Of a DNA stretch of 64,000 bases, positions 9,491-17,078 are shown one piece after another. The translations under genes and the position numbers were made by a program. Each line of letters begins with the position of its first letter. Position 1 is the stretch's first letter. The notes under the pieces are model-generated. The model ran no database searches and was not told the DNA's origin. It saw nothing but the letters and a program-made list of their open reading frames with translations. This stretch comes from Streptomyces sp. Sge12 (GTDB lineage Bacteria; Actinomycetota; Actinomycetes; Streptomycetales; Streptomycetaceae). Where the stretch lies: assembly GCF_002080455.1 (NCBI RefSeq), contig NZ_CP020555.1, positions 868,001 through 932,000 on the forward strand, in the 5' to 3' direction.

Positions 9491-9979
9491 CTAATGCACC
9501 GGCGCCGCGTCCGGGGCCTCGTCGGCGGTGTGGGAGGAGGTGAAGGTGAAGGCGCGCGGGGTCGGCCCGTGCGTCCGCAGGTCCGCCAGCCGTTCCAGGG
9601 CCTCAGCGACGGTCGGGAGGTGCCCGGCGGGTACCCACCAGAGGACCAGGTGCGCCTGGACATGCCGCTCGAACCATTCGCGGCGCCGTCGCATCGACTC
9701 CAGGTGCCCGCTGCGGTAGGCGAAGTCCCACAGCGCCTCACGGGTCTCCCAGACCGAAAGGTTGACGATGACGTCCTCGCCCGCCGGGCGCAGGCCGGTG
9801 GCGTCGGCCGCCCCGTCCTCCACGAGCCGCCATACGAAGCCGGGCGCGCCGTCGGCGGTGGCGTTGACCGGATCGAGCATCTCGACGAACGGCGCGATGC
9901 GGGGGTCGTCGATGGGGTGACGGAGCGTGGCGACGTTGAGCTGGGCGAGGTGGTGGGTGGCAGGCGGGGATGCGGTCAT
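9491..9979 (-). CDS. DUF3291 domain-containing protein
   Basis: 162-residue protein recognised as a DUF3291 member from its start (HHLAQLNVATLRHPIDDPRI), the NLSVWETREALWDFAYRSGH region and the WFERHVQAHLVLWWVPAGHLPT stretch. The fold is expected to be a ferredoxin-like dimeric alpha/beta-barrel domain as in monooxygenase or EthD-like proteins; no function is established. Its ATG sits 7 nt after a predicted -10 element, so the transcript is probably leaderless. It lies directly downstream of the SufR-like regulator on the same strand with a 32-bp gap, yet has its own promoter whose -35 hexamer overlaps the regulator's stop codon. Confidence 0.82.
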   Translation of the reverse strand: MTASPPATHHLAQLNVATLRHPIDDPRIAPFVEMLDPVNATADGAPGFVWRLVEDGAADATGLRPAGEDVIVNLSVWETREALWDFAYRSGHLESMRRRREWFERHVQAHLVLWWVPAGHLPTVAEALERLADLRTHGPTPRAFTFTSSHTADEAPDAAPVH

Positions 9980-9985
9980 GGCCTC

Positions 9986-10015
9986 ATCCCAGCACAGCGC
10001 CGTTTTCTATGTCAA
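9986..10015 (-). promoter_or_regulatory. Promoter of the DUF3291 gene (leaderless)
   Basis: On the minus strand there is a perfect -35 hexamer TTGACA (10015-10010), an 18-bp spacer and a weak -10 hexamer TGGGAT (9991-9986). The ATG at 9979 begins 7 nt after the -10 box, where the transcription start should be, so the mRNA is likely leaderless. The -35 hexamer overlaps the TGA stop of the upstream regulator gene. The local AT-rich patch stands out in this GC-rich DNA. Confidence 0.5.
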
Positions 10016-10701
10016 TCATTATTGTTTTTAGAAGTCTCCACCACCACGCAGCACTCCCCGGGCCGGGCGTCCATGCGGGCGCGGACGGGGCCGTCCGCAC
10101 CGAGCAGCCCCTCCAGCAGTGCGAGATTCATGCCGCAGACGAGCGGCGGGAAGCGTTCGGCCACGACATGGAACGGGCAGTTGCGCATCCGGACGACGGG
10201 CGCGGCCCCGCCCTCGGTGCCGCCTTCGCCCTCGGCGCCTTCCAGGTGGGGTTCGTAGCCGCGGGCGGCCAGCACCTCCATGGCCTCCGCAAGGCCGCCA
10301 CAGGGCGCCGCCGAGCCGCGCAGGGCCTCTCCGCGGCGGCGTGCGGAGGCGCACAGGACGGCGTCCAGCCCGGCCTCGTCGGCGGCCTCGGCGAGCAGCT
10401 CGGCGGCGGTCCGGTAGTCCCGGGCGGGCAGCGACACCGACCGCTCGACGCGGGCCCGCGTGTACACCTTGGCGGGACGGCCGGCCCCCGGACCGGAGCG
10501 GCCCGTCAGGCGGCGGCTCCCGCTCTCCAAGAGCCCGACCTGCGTCAGTTTGTCCAGATGGTGCGCGGCGAGCGTGCGCGCCACCCCGGCCGCCTCGGCG
10601 GCTTCATTGCGGCCGACCTCACGCGCCTGGGCCACCACGTACTCGTACAGGCGGCGCCGCACCGGATCCTGCAAGACCGCGATCGCATCGATATCCTTCA
10701 C
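10012..10701 (-). CDS. Helix-turn-helix regulator with C-terminal Cys motif (SufR/COG2345-like)
   Basis: 229-residue regulator. An N-terminal winged helix-turn-helix (LQDPVRRRLYEYVV, then VARTLAAHHLDKLTQVGLLE) is followed by a GAGRPAKVYTRA wing and an alpha-rich region. The C-terminus has C-PFHVVAERFPPLV-C, a further CC pair (GECC) and an overall layout like the SufR/COG2345 regulators, which bind an Fe-S cluster through C-terminal cysteines. Cofactor binding is inferred, not shown. The GTG start at 10701 lies 7 nt after TAGAAT (10713-10708), so the transcript may be leaderless. It probably regulates itself and possibly the adjacent DUF3291 gene. Confidence 0.75.
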   Translation of the reverse strand: MKDIDAIAVLQDPVRRRLYEYVVAQAREVGRNEAAEAAGVARTLAAHHLDKLTQVGLLESGSRRLTGRSGPGAGRPAKVYTRARVERSVSLPARDYRTAAELLAEAADEAGLDAVLCASARRRGEALRGSAAPCGGLAEAMEVLAARGYEPHLEGAEGEGGTEGGAAPVVRMRNCPFHVVAERFPPLVCGMNLALLEGLLGADGPVRARMDARPGECCVVVETSKNNND

Positions 10702-10819
10702 CCGCCCATTCTAGGAACAACACAGATTGGATATAGAAGGGCGCAACCGATGCCCCGGGCGTCCGCCGGATCGCGCCCGCGCTGCCCCGTGATGGAAATG
10801 CCTGGGTGGGAGGCGCCGC

Positions 10820-11116
10820 GTGAGATTGAATGACCGGATGGAGCGCATTGAGGCCGAGCTGTTCACGGACCCGGGCAACGACGCGGTCGTCCGACTGCCC
10901 CGGCGCGATTTCCCGGGCGTGCTGATCCAGGGCGATTCCCTCTCGATCATCCGTGCCGATGTCGCCGAGATCGTCGAATCCTGCGACCGGGGCGACCTCG
11001 GCGAGGCCCGCGAGGCGGCCGCCCTCCTCCTCGCCGGCCTCGATGGACTACTGGCTCGCTGCACAACGGCGCTGAAGGCCCACGCCATCCCCATCCCCTT
11101 CCACCAGGGCTCCTGA
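10820..11116 (+). CDS. DUF6959 small hypothetical protein
   Basis: 98-residue acidic cytoplasmic protein. The run MERIEAELFTDPGNDAVV, then FPGVLIQGDSLSIIRADV and a C-terminal helix with LDGLLARCTTALKAHAI fit the family I know as DUF6959 in streptomycetes; no function is known. GTG 10820 has GGGAGG at 10808-10813 at proper spacing; an in-frame ATG at 10838 would remove six residues and is a weaker alternative. The gene is divergent from the SufR-like regulator, with 118 bp between their starts that include an AT-rich patch. Confidence 0.7.
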   Translation: MRLNDRMERIEAELFTDPGNDAVVRLPRRDFPGVLIQGDSLSIIRADVAEIVESCDRGDLGEAREAAALLLAGLDGLLARCTTALKAHAIPIPFHQGS

Positions 11117-11201
11117 GCGGCCGGTTGTCGCATACCCGCCTGCTGCGACTGCCCCCGATCCGGCGTCAGTTCCCGGGACGGCTGCTCCTAGGATCACCGG
11201 C

Positions 11202-11939
11202 ATGGCAACACGACTCGTACAGATCAATATGAAGGCCAAGGACGACTCCGCGCTCGGGCGGTTCTGGGCGGAGGCACTCGGGTGGGGTGTCGACAGCGAG
11301 GGATCCGGCGTGACGAACCTCGAACCCGTGGGCTTCGCCTACCCGGACCCCGTCGCCGTCTGCATCGACATCATCGCCCGCCCGGAACCCAAATCGGTCA
11401 AGAACCGGGTGCACCTCGATCTGGCCACCACCTCGACCGCCCATCAGGCGCAGTTGGTCGCGCGCCTGATGGATCTGGGCGCGACGCTCGCCGACGTGGG
11501 TCAGGGCGACGTCCCGTGGACGGTCATGGCCGATCCGGAGGGCAATGAGTTCTGCGTCCTGGAACCCCGTCCGATCTACCGGGACACCGGGCCGATCGCC
11601 GCGGTGGTGGTCGACTGTACCGACCCTCGAGCGATGGCCCGGTTCTGGGACGAGGCGATGGACTGGACGCTCCACGGGGTCACCGACGAGCAGGCGTCCA
11701 TGCGTTCCGCCCAAGGTGTCGGCCCCTACCTGGAGTTCTTGCGCACCCCCGACACCAAGACCGTATGGAACCGCGTCCACCTCGACGTCTGCCCCTACCC
11801 GGACGACGACGTGAAAGCCGAAGAGGCCCGGCTGCGCTCCCTGGGTGCCACCGACCCCGGTATCGACCAGTCCTCCATCTCCTGGACGATTCTGGCCGAC
11901 CCGGAGGGCAACGAGTTCTGCCTCCTCAGCCCTCGCTGA
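11202..11939 (+). CDS. VOC-family protein with two glyoxalase-like domains
   Basis: 245-residue protein made of two similar halves, each a glyoxalase/bleomycin-resistance (VOC) domain. Each half contains an F-W-x-E/D-A motif (FWAEALGW, FWDEAMDW), a K-x-V-x-N-R-V-H-L-D segment (KSVKNRVHLDL, KTVWNRVHLDV) and an A-D-P-E-G-N-E-F-C-x-L ending. The conserved His and Glu residues could bind a divalent metal, but many streptomycete VOC pairs lack a known substrate. ATG 11202 gives the typical start ATRLVQINMKAKD. It stands alone; the downstream frame is a decayed gene. Confidence 0.85.
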   Translation: MATRLVQINMKAKDDSALGRFWAEALGWGVDSEGSGVTNLEPVGFAYPDPVAVCIDIIARPEPKSVKNRVHLDLATTSTAHQAQLVARLMDLGATLADVGQGDVPWTVMADPEGNEFCVLEPRPIYRDTGPIAAVVVDCTDPRAMARFWDEAMDWTLHGVTDEQASMRSAQGVGPYLEFLRTPDTKTVWNRVHLDVCPYPDDDVKAEEARLRSLGATDPGIDQSSISWTILADPEGNEFCLLSPR

Positions 11940-12058
11940 CCGGGGGCCGGCGCAGTTCCGGCCGGTGGGCAACTGCCGTTGCGGGCGGTGACGGGACCAC
12001 CCGCCACCCGCTCCGGCCGCACCAGGCCCAAGAACCACCGAGCGGGCGCCGTCAGCGC

Positions 12059-12502
12059 ATGAGCGAGCGGCACGAGGCCGCATGCCGGCCCCAGGCGCAT
12101 CCCCGAGCGAATCCGGCTGGTGAGGAACGCGCTCGGGCATCCGTCGAGGCGGTCCTTCCGCAGCTCCTGGCGCGGTGGGAGACGGAGTGCGTCACCGTCC
12201 GCATCGCCCTGGCGGCGATCGCGGCGGCTTTCCCGTCGGCCGACGCCTCCCAGGGCCTGTTGCCCGGACTGCGGGGACTGGCGGGCCGGTATCCGGGCCG
12301 GGGCCTGCCCGGGGACTACGTGCGGCTGGCGGGGACCCTCGCGTTCGGCACGCGGGAGAACGTCCTCGCCGCGGTCGAGGCCCTCACCAGCCGGAACTGG
12401 AGTCCGACTGCACGGTCGGCACCCCTCACGGGCCGGGCACTCCACCTCCTCGACCAGATGCTGAGCCGGCTCAGGGCAACCACGAAGGCGCAGGATCCCT
12501 GA
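12059..12502 (+). pseudogene. Remnant of a HEAT-like repeat protein
   Basis: The frame from ATG 12059 to the stop at 12502 encodes at most 147 residues. From about 12138 onward codon use is clearly coding (almost all third positions G or C), and the helical pattern LPQLLARWETECVTVRIALAAIAAAF followed by LRGLAGRYPG resembles alpha-solenoid (HEAT-like) repeats. Before 12138 third-position bias disappears and no ribosome-binding site precedes the ATG. I infer that the 5' part of a larger repeat-protein gene was lost and this is the 3' remnant. It could instead be a short functional protein with an unseen start. Confidence 0.45.
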
Positions 12503-12522
12503 ACCAAGAGCGTGGACAGCCG

Positions 12523-12858
12523 TCAGGGCGCCGTGGCCTCGAGGTGGTATGTCGTGTCGACGCAGAAGCCGTTGTGGGCTGTCGCCTTGATCTCCAGCAC
12601 GTACTGGCCTGGCGTCAGGGGTGCTACTGCCGCCCGGATTCCCCAGGTGAACCGGCGGGTCAGCCACCTGGTGCGGAACTGTGCCGAGAACTCCCGCAGC
12701 GGGAGCGGAACGCCGTTGAGGTCGGCCGTCGCCTTCGCCACGACCATGGTCTGCGGGGTCTTCGCGTAGAACCGGTTGTGCTGCATGTCGAGCGAAGGTG
12801 CCCCGCCCTCCGCGTCGCTCAGCTTCCACCCGCTGTCGGCCGACCCCGCGCCGCTCAT
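12523..12858 (-). CDS. Hypothetical protein, 111 aa
   Basis: I do not recognise this family. The protein is small and soluble, without signal peptide or membrane segment, and shows alternating hydrophobic strands (QTMVVAKATADLNG, TWGIRAAVAPLTPGQYVLEIKATAH) suggestive of a beta-sandwich. One Cys lies near the end (GFCVDTTYHLEA). ATG 12858 is well supported by GGGAGGG at 5 nt spacing. It ends 20 bp from the end of the HEAT-like remnant on the other strand and lies downstream of a secreted protein gene on the same strand, with 24 bp between them. Confidence 0.6.
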   Translation of the reverse strand: MSGAGSADSGWKLSDAEGGAPSLDMQHNRFYAKTPQTMVVAKATADLNGVPLPLREFSAQFRTRWLTRRFTWGIRAAVAPLTPGQYVLEIKATAHNGFCVDTTYHLEATAP

Positions 12859-12882
12859 GACACCCTCCCCTGCCGCCTCGGG

Positions 12883-13350
12883 CTACTCGCTTCGCGCAGA
12901 TTCCTGATCACGGCGCAGCAGCTCTTTGGCCGAGCAGGCGGAATCGGGGTCCACGACGAGACACAGATTGAATCCCCGCTCGTCCTTCCGGACAAGTGCC
13001 GACAGCAGGCAATTGCCGATCATGCCGTCGCCTCCGATGGCGATCTGCTGACCACTCGTCAGGGAGTCGTCGACATACATGGAACCCGCCTTGTCGGGGG
13101 CCGTGTAGAAGCTCCATTCCCCGCTTGCCGAATCCGTGCAGGTAGAACCTCCCAGCAGGGCCTTGCGCAGATCGGTTCCCGTCGCTCGCCGGTCGGCTCC
13201 GAGGGTGAGCCGGGCGCCCGTCTCGCTGGTCCAGGTGCCCACGAGCGCCGTCCGGTCCATCGACGCCTCGTCACCCCCCGCGGCACACGCGACGGATGCC
13301 CACGCGAGTACGATCCCGACGGCCAGACCGCGGTGAAGTCTCGACCCCAT
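12883..13350 (-). CDS. Predicted exported small protein, possible lipoprotein
   Basis: About 155 residues. From ATG 13350 the protein starts MGSRLHRGLAVGIVLAWASVAC, a basic n-region and a hydrophobic core ending in SVAC-AAGG, a weak lipobox; cleavage by signal peptidase I is the alternative. The mature part has LVGTWTSETGARLTLGADRR and GGSTCTDSASGEWSFY, the layout of small extracytoplasmic beta-barrel proteins that Streptomyces encodes in number, plus four more Cys that could form disulfides. Upstream ATGs at 13371 and 13404 would put a charged stretch before the signal and are less likely. No function is known. It probably shares a transcript with the following 111-aa gene. Confidence 0.6.
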   Translation of the reverse strand: MGSRLHRGLAVGIVLAWASVACAAGGDEASMDRTALVGTWTSETGARLTLGADRRATGTDLRKALLGGSTCTDSASGEWSFYTAPDKAGSMYVDDSLTSGQQIAIGGDGMIGNCLLSALVRKDERGFNLCLVVDPDSACSAKELLRRDQESARSE

Positions 13351-13422
13351 GCCACCCCACCCCCAAGGCATTTGAACGCGTTCAGCAACGCGATCCTCGC
13401 ACACCCGGCCCGCCTCCGGCCA

Positions 13423-15081
13423 TCAGGCACCCCCGTCCCGCTCCGAGCCGGCCGCCAGCCGGCAGAGCAGAACGCGGGCGTCTCCGGTGCCCAGGAGGAG
13501 ACGGCCGGGGCCGGTGACGGTGAGGGCGGTGGGGACGACGGGGACACCACGCACGTGAACGTGGCCCCGGGCGCGGGGCGTGCCGGTCGCCGCGTCCAGG
13601 GCGATCAGTTCGCCGCTGCTCAGGGCGACGAGGACGGTGTCGGTCGACGGGTCGATATCGAGCGCGGTCGGCGTGCGGTCGACGGGGAACACCCACGCAG
13701 GGGTGCCGGTGGCGGCCTCGCCGATCGGACGGCGCACCACGAAGCCCTGCTTCGGTACGCCCACCCGGCCGTCGTAGCGGACGGTGGCCATGACGAGGTC
13801 CGTCTCCCCCACCCACACGCCGGGGCCGCCGAAGTGGGTCTCGCCGGGCTCCCAGGACCAGGGGAAGCGGCGTCGGCAGCGTTCCGCGGCGGGGAACGCG
13901 AGATCCGTCCCGTCGCCGACGGGAGAGGCCTCGACCGTCGTCAGCCACACCTCCTCCTCCTCGCCGCCGACGGCGCACTCCGGGCAGGTGCAGTGGCAGT
14001 CGCAGTCCCCGTCGTCGTCCCAGGGGCAGTCACACGTGCAGGGGGGCCGGGGTACGTCCCGGAAGGTCGCGTGGGGGCCGTGCCGGAACCGGCTCCGGGC
14101 CCGTTCTCCGTACCCCCCGGGCATCGGCACCAGCAGGGGGCCTTCGGAGGTCGTGACGAGTGCGGCCGCGCCGGGGGTGGTGTGCCGTGCGAGTTCGGTT
14201 CCGCCGGCCAGGCCGATCCGAAGGAACGCCCCGCCGTCCCCGTGCCGGGGGCCGAGGGCTTCCACCCAGGCGGAGGCCCCGTCGGCGAGGACGGCCGTGG
14301 TCCGGCCCCCTCCCAGGTCCGGTCCGGCGGGCAGTGACCAGCGGCGGTCGCCCTCCGCCGACCACCGCTCCAGCAGAGCGTGGTCCGCGGTGAGGAGGAT
14401 GTCCCCGCCCGGCAGAACCGTCAGGGAGCGGATCTCGCCGGGGCGAGGCCCGTCCCGGTCCGGCCCGGCGACGGGCGGGGTGGGCTCGGGCAGGGGTGCC
14501 GGTACGCGGGGACCGGCCAGGTCCGCGTGCCGGACGGACCGCGCCGGGACGGTCCGCCAGTCGGGGCGCACGAGGTCCACGCGATGTCCCTCGGACCGGG
14601 CGGCCCGGTCCTGCCAGTCGTCGGGCGGGGCGAGGAGCAGCCGCAGGGTGTGCGCGTCCGTCCACTCCAGCGAGCGGACCTCCCGCCGACAGTCGTCCGC
14701 GAAGAGATACCGGTGCTCCCCCGTGGCGAGGTCGACGAGTACGAGTTCACCCTCGAAGAAGTAGCCGCCGTCGTACGAACCGGTACCGAGGGCGAGCAAC
14801 GGCCGGGTGGGATGGAAGGCCGCGGCCCGAAGCGGCCAACGGGTTCGAAGCCAGTACAGGGCCGGGGCGTCGGCGGAGGGGTCCGGGGCTTCGGTTTCGC
14901 CTTCCGGAAGCGGAGCGGCGGCGTAGAGGCCGATCGGGTGGCCGTCCCCCGAGCCGGCGAAATCGTGGCCGCCGAGGACGACGTGCGCACCGCCGGGTGC
15001 CGGGACGGTGATGACGGAGCGGCCGCACTCGGCGCGGGACCGGTCGGCGAGGATCCGATCAACGGTGAGGGGGAAGATCAC
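13423..15081 (-). CDS. Beta-propeller-like hypothetical protein with a Cys-dense insert
   Basis: About 552 residues from GTG 15081 (TTG 15117 would add 12). The chain shows WD40/PQQ-like blades: LRAAAFHPTRPLLALG, VRSLEWTDAHTLRLLL, IRSLTVLPGGDILLTADHALLERWS, PTALDIDPSTDTVLVALSSGELIALDAATG. It has no signal peptide, so it is probably cytoplasmic. Near residues 348-369 (bases 13977-14042) an acidic insert holds eight Cys in 22 residues with a CxCxC start, a DDDGD centre and a CxCxCxCxxC end, immediately followed by a run of Glu. Such an insert is not part of a propeller blade and suggests metal or cluster binding (inference). No partner is obvious; a MarR gene lies upstream on the same strand. 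Confidence 0.7.
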   Translation of the reverse strand: MIFPLTVDRILADRSRAECGRSVITVPAPGGAHVVLGGHDFAGSGDGHPIGLYAAAPLPEGETEAPDPSADAPALYWLRTRWPLRAAAFHPTRPLLALGTGSYDGGYFFEGELVLVDLATGEHRYLFADDCRREVRSLEWTDAHTLRLLLAPPDDWQDRAARSEGHRVDLVRPDWRTVPARSVRHADLAGPRVPAPLPEPTPPVAGPDRDGPRPGEIRSLTVLPGGDILLTADHALLERWSAEGDRRWSLPAGPDLGGGRTTAVLADGASAWVEALGPRHGDGGAFLRIGLAGGTELARHTTPGAAALVTTSEGPLLVPMPGGYGERARSRFRHGPHATFRDVPRPPCTCDCPWDDDGDCDCHCTCPECAVGGEEEEVWLTTVEASPVGDGTDLAFPAAERCRRRFPWSWEPGETHFGGPGVWVGETDLVMATVRYDGRVGVPKQGFVVRRPIGEAATGTPAWVFPVDRTPTALDIDPSTDTVLVALSSGELIALDAATGTPRARGHVHVRGVPVVPTALTVTGPGRLLLGTGDARVLLCRLAAGSERDGGA

Positions 15082-15130
15082 CGACCCCAGCCTCGCCGAT
15101 CCGGGCCGGGCGGACAAGGGCCGCAGGTGC

Positions 15131-15637
15131 CTACGGAGCGGGAGTCGGGGATGCGTGCGGGACCGGCGGGTGGCATCCGGCAGGGGTGTCGTCGTCCTCC
15201 GCGCGCGGCCAGTACCGTCCTTCGAGGGCCTCGGCGCTGCGGTTGAGCCGGACCAGGACGTCCGCCAGCTCCCGCACTTCCTCGGGGGACCAGTCGGCGA
15301 CCACCCGGGCCAGGCAGGACCGGTTGACCTCGCGGTCCTCGGCGAGCCGGCGCCCGCCCTGGGCGGTGATGCGCAGCTTGCGGGCCATGCCGCCGTCCGG
15401 GTCCGCGACGCGCTCGGCCAGCCCGCAGCGCAGCAGCGCGGCCGTCTGCCGGTTCACGGTCGAGGTATCGAGTCCGAAGGCTCCCGCCAACTGGCCGATG
15501 GACATGGGGCCTTGTGTGTCGATCCGGCTGAGCAGCAGGTACGCCGACCGCTCCAGGCGTTCGGGGTCGCGCTCGCGCCGGGCCAGCACCTGGTGCCGCG
15601 AGAGCAGCATCAGCTCCCGCTCCAGTTTCTCCAGCAC
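15131..15637 (-). CDS. MarR-family transcriptional regulator
   Basis: 168-residue winged-helix repressor. It has an N-terminal dimerisation helix, the recognition region MSIGQLAGAFGLDTSTVNRQTAALLRCGLAERV and the MarR wing DPDGGMARKLRITAQGGRRL. GTG 15637 is preceded by GGGAGG at 5-6 nt and matches the usual length; the longer open frame upstream runs into the operator region and is rejected. The gene is divergent from an ene-reductase gene, and a 29-bp palindromic AT-rich site lies between them. This arrangement strongly suggests that it represses the reductase and itself, with release by an electrophilic or oxidising ligand (inference from the family). Confidence 0.88.
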   Translation of the reverse strand: MLEKLERELMLLSRHQVLARRERDPERLERSAYLLLSRIDTQGPMSIGQLAGAFGLDTSTVNRQTAALLRCGLAERVADPDGGMARKLRITAQGGRRLAEDREVNRSCLARVVADWSPEEVRELADVLVRLNRSAEALEGRYWPRAEDDDTPAGCHPPVPHASPTPAP

Positions 15638-15763
15638 TGCGCCTCCCGATCCTTCCAGCGCTCCATTATCGCGGACCCGCGGACCCGTGGAGCCGGGGAC
15701 CGGCGGACCCCTGTACGGCTCGGCCCGCGGGCGGCGCCGCACGACCACCGGAGACCTGCAATA

Positions 15764-15792
15764 TGCATGATACACAACATGTGTACTATGCA
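15764..15792. promoter_or_regulatory. Divergent MarR operator and promoter palindrome
   Basis: A 29-bp AT-rich imperfect palindrome lies between marR and the ene-reductase gene. The left arm TGCATGATACACA and right arm TGTGTACTATGCA pair at all but two positions. Possible -10 hexamers are TACTAT (15784-15789) toward the reductase and TATCAT on the other strand, so a bound dimer would block both promoters. Its AT content stands out sharply from the surrounding DNA. Confidence 0.65.
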
Positions 15793-15840
15793 CTTCTCGT
15801 TGCCGTCCGACGAGCCACCGCCCCCATCCGGAGGACCCGC

Positions 15841-16971
15841 ATGACCGTCACCACGTCCACCGCCTCCCGCGCGGCCGAGATCCTGTCCCGGCCCGTCGAA
15901 CTGAACGGCCTGACCGTCCCCAACCGCATCGCGATGGCGCCGATGACGCGGATGTTCTCCCCCGGCGGCGTGCCCGGCGAGGACGTGCAGGCGTACTACG
16001 CGAGCCGGGCCGCCGCGGGTGTGGGCCTGATCGTCACCGAGGGCACCTACGTCGGTCACGACTCCGCCGGCCAGAGCGACCGGGTGCCGCGGTTCCACGG
16101 CGAGGACCAGCTGGCGGGGTGGGCGAAGGTCGCCGCTGCCGTGCACGAGGCGGGCGGCACGATCGTGCCCCAGCTCTGGCACATAGGCATGGTGCGCAAG
16201 CAGGGCGAGGCACCGTACGCCGACGCCCCGGCCGTCGGCCCCTCCGGCATCCGCGTCGACGGCACCGAGGGGACCGGCAGGGTGATGACCCGCGCCGACC
16301 TCGACGACGTCATCGGCGCGTTCGCCGACGCCGCCGCGGAGGCGGAGCGCATCGGCTTCGACGGCGTCGAGCTGCACGGCGCCCACGGCTACCTGCTCGA
16401 CCAGTTCCTGTGGGAGCGGACCAACCGCCGCACCGACGCCTACGGCGGCGACGCGGTGGCCCGTACGAAGTTCGCCGCGGAGATCGTGGCCGCGGTCCGC
16501 GAGCGCGTCCCGGCCGACTTCCCGGTGATCTTCCGCTACTCGCAGTGGAAGCAGGAGGCCTACGACGCACGGCTCGCCCGGACCCCGCAGGAACTGGAGG
16601 CGATCCTGGCACCGCTGGCGGCCGCGGGCGTCGACGCGTTCCACGCCTCCACCCGGCGCTACTGGATCCCGGAGTTCGAGGGCTCGGACCTGAACCTCGC
16701 GGGCTGGACCAAGAAGCTCACCGGCCGGCCGGCCATCACCGTCGGCTCGGTCGGCCTCGACGGCGACTTCATCCGCGCCTTCGCCGGCGAGGGTGCGGCA
16801 CTGGGCGACATCGACAACCTCCTGGACCGCATGGAACGCGACGAGTTCGACATGGTCGCGGTCGGCCGGGCGCTGCTCCAGGACCCGCAGTGGGCGGCGA
16901 AGGTCCTCGGCAACCGCTTCGACGAGCTGAAGCCGTACGACGCGGCGGCCCTCAGGTCGCTCAGCCGGTAG
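15841..16971 (+). CDS. Old yellow enzyme family NADH:flavin oxidoreductase (ene-reductase)
   Basis: 376-residue FMN enzyme with a TIM-barrel fold. Evidence includes LTVPNRIAMAPMTRMFS at the N-terminus, IVPQLWHIG, the ELHGAHGYLLDQFLWERTNRR signature carrying the substrate-binding His pair, and FDMVAVGRALLQDPQW near the C-terminus, which closes the FMN phosphate site. Members reduce activated C=C bonds with NAD(P)H and detoxify electrophiles, quinones or nitro compounds. ATG 15841 has GGAGG at 15830-15834; the open frame starting further upstream lies in the operator. It is probably induced by its substrate through the divergent MarR regulator. Confidence 0.92.
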   Translation: MTVTTSTASRAAEILSRPVELNGLTVPNRIAMAPMTRMFSPGGVPGEDVQAYYASRAAAGVGLIVTEGTYVGHDSAGQSDRVPRFHGEDQLAGWAKVAAAVHEAGGTIVPQLWHIGMVRKQGEAPYADAPAVGPSGIRVDGTEGTGRVMTRADLDDVIGAFADAAAEAERIGFDGVELHGAHGYLLDQFLWERTNRRTDAYGGDAVARTKFAAEIVAAVRERVPADFPVIFRYSQWKQEAYDARLARTPQELEAILAPLAAAGVDAFHASTRRYWIPEFEGSDLNLAGWTKKLTGRPAITVGSVGLDGDFIRAFAGEGAALGDIDNLLDRMERDEFDMVAVGRALLQDPQWAAKVLGNRFDELKPYDAAALRSLSR

Positions 16972-16988
16972 CGGCCGGCCCGTCCGAT

Positions 16989-17030
16989 GACGCCCCGTGA
17001 CATCCGGTCCGCCGAGATCACGGGGGCGTC
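16989..17030. terminator. Bidirectional hairpin between convergent genes
   Basis: GACGCCCCGTGA and TCACGGGGGCGTC pair over 12 bp with a single extra G, around a 17-nt loop, between the ends of the ene-reductase gene and the DUF2804 gene. There is no T-tract, which is common for actinobacterial terminators. Confidence 0.45.
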
Positions 17031-17078
17031 CGCGGCTCCGGTCGGACGGCCGAGTGCCGTGGGTGCGCGCGAACGGGG

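Noticed and set aside
15638..15793. Upstream extension of the MarR protein
   Set aside because: It would place the operator palindrome inside the coding region; GTG 15637 has an ideal ribosome-binding site and gives the family length.
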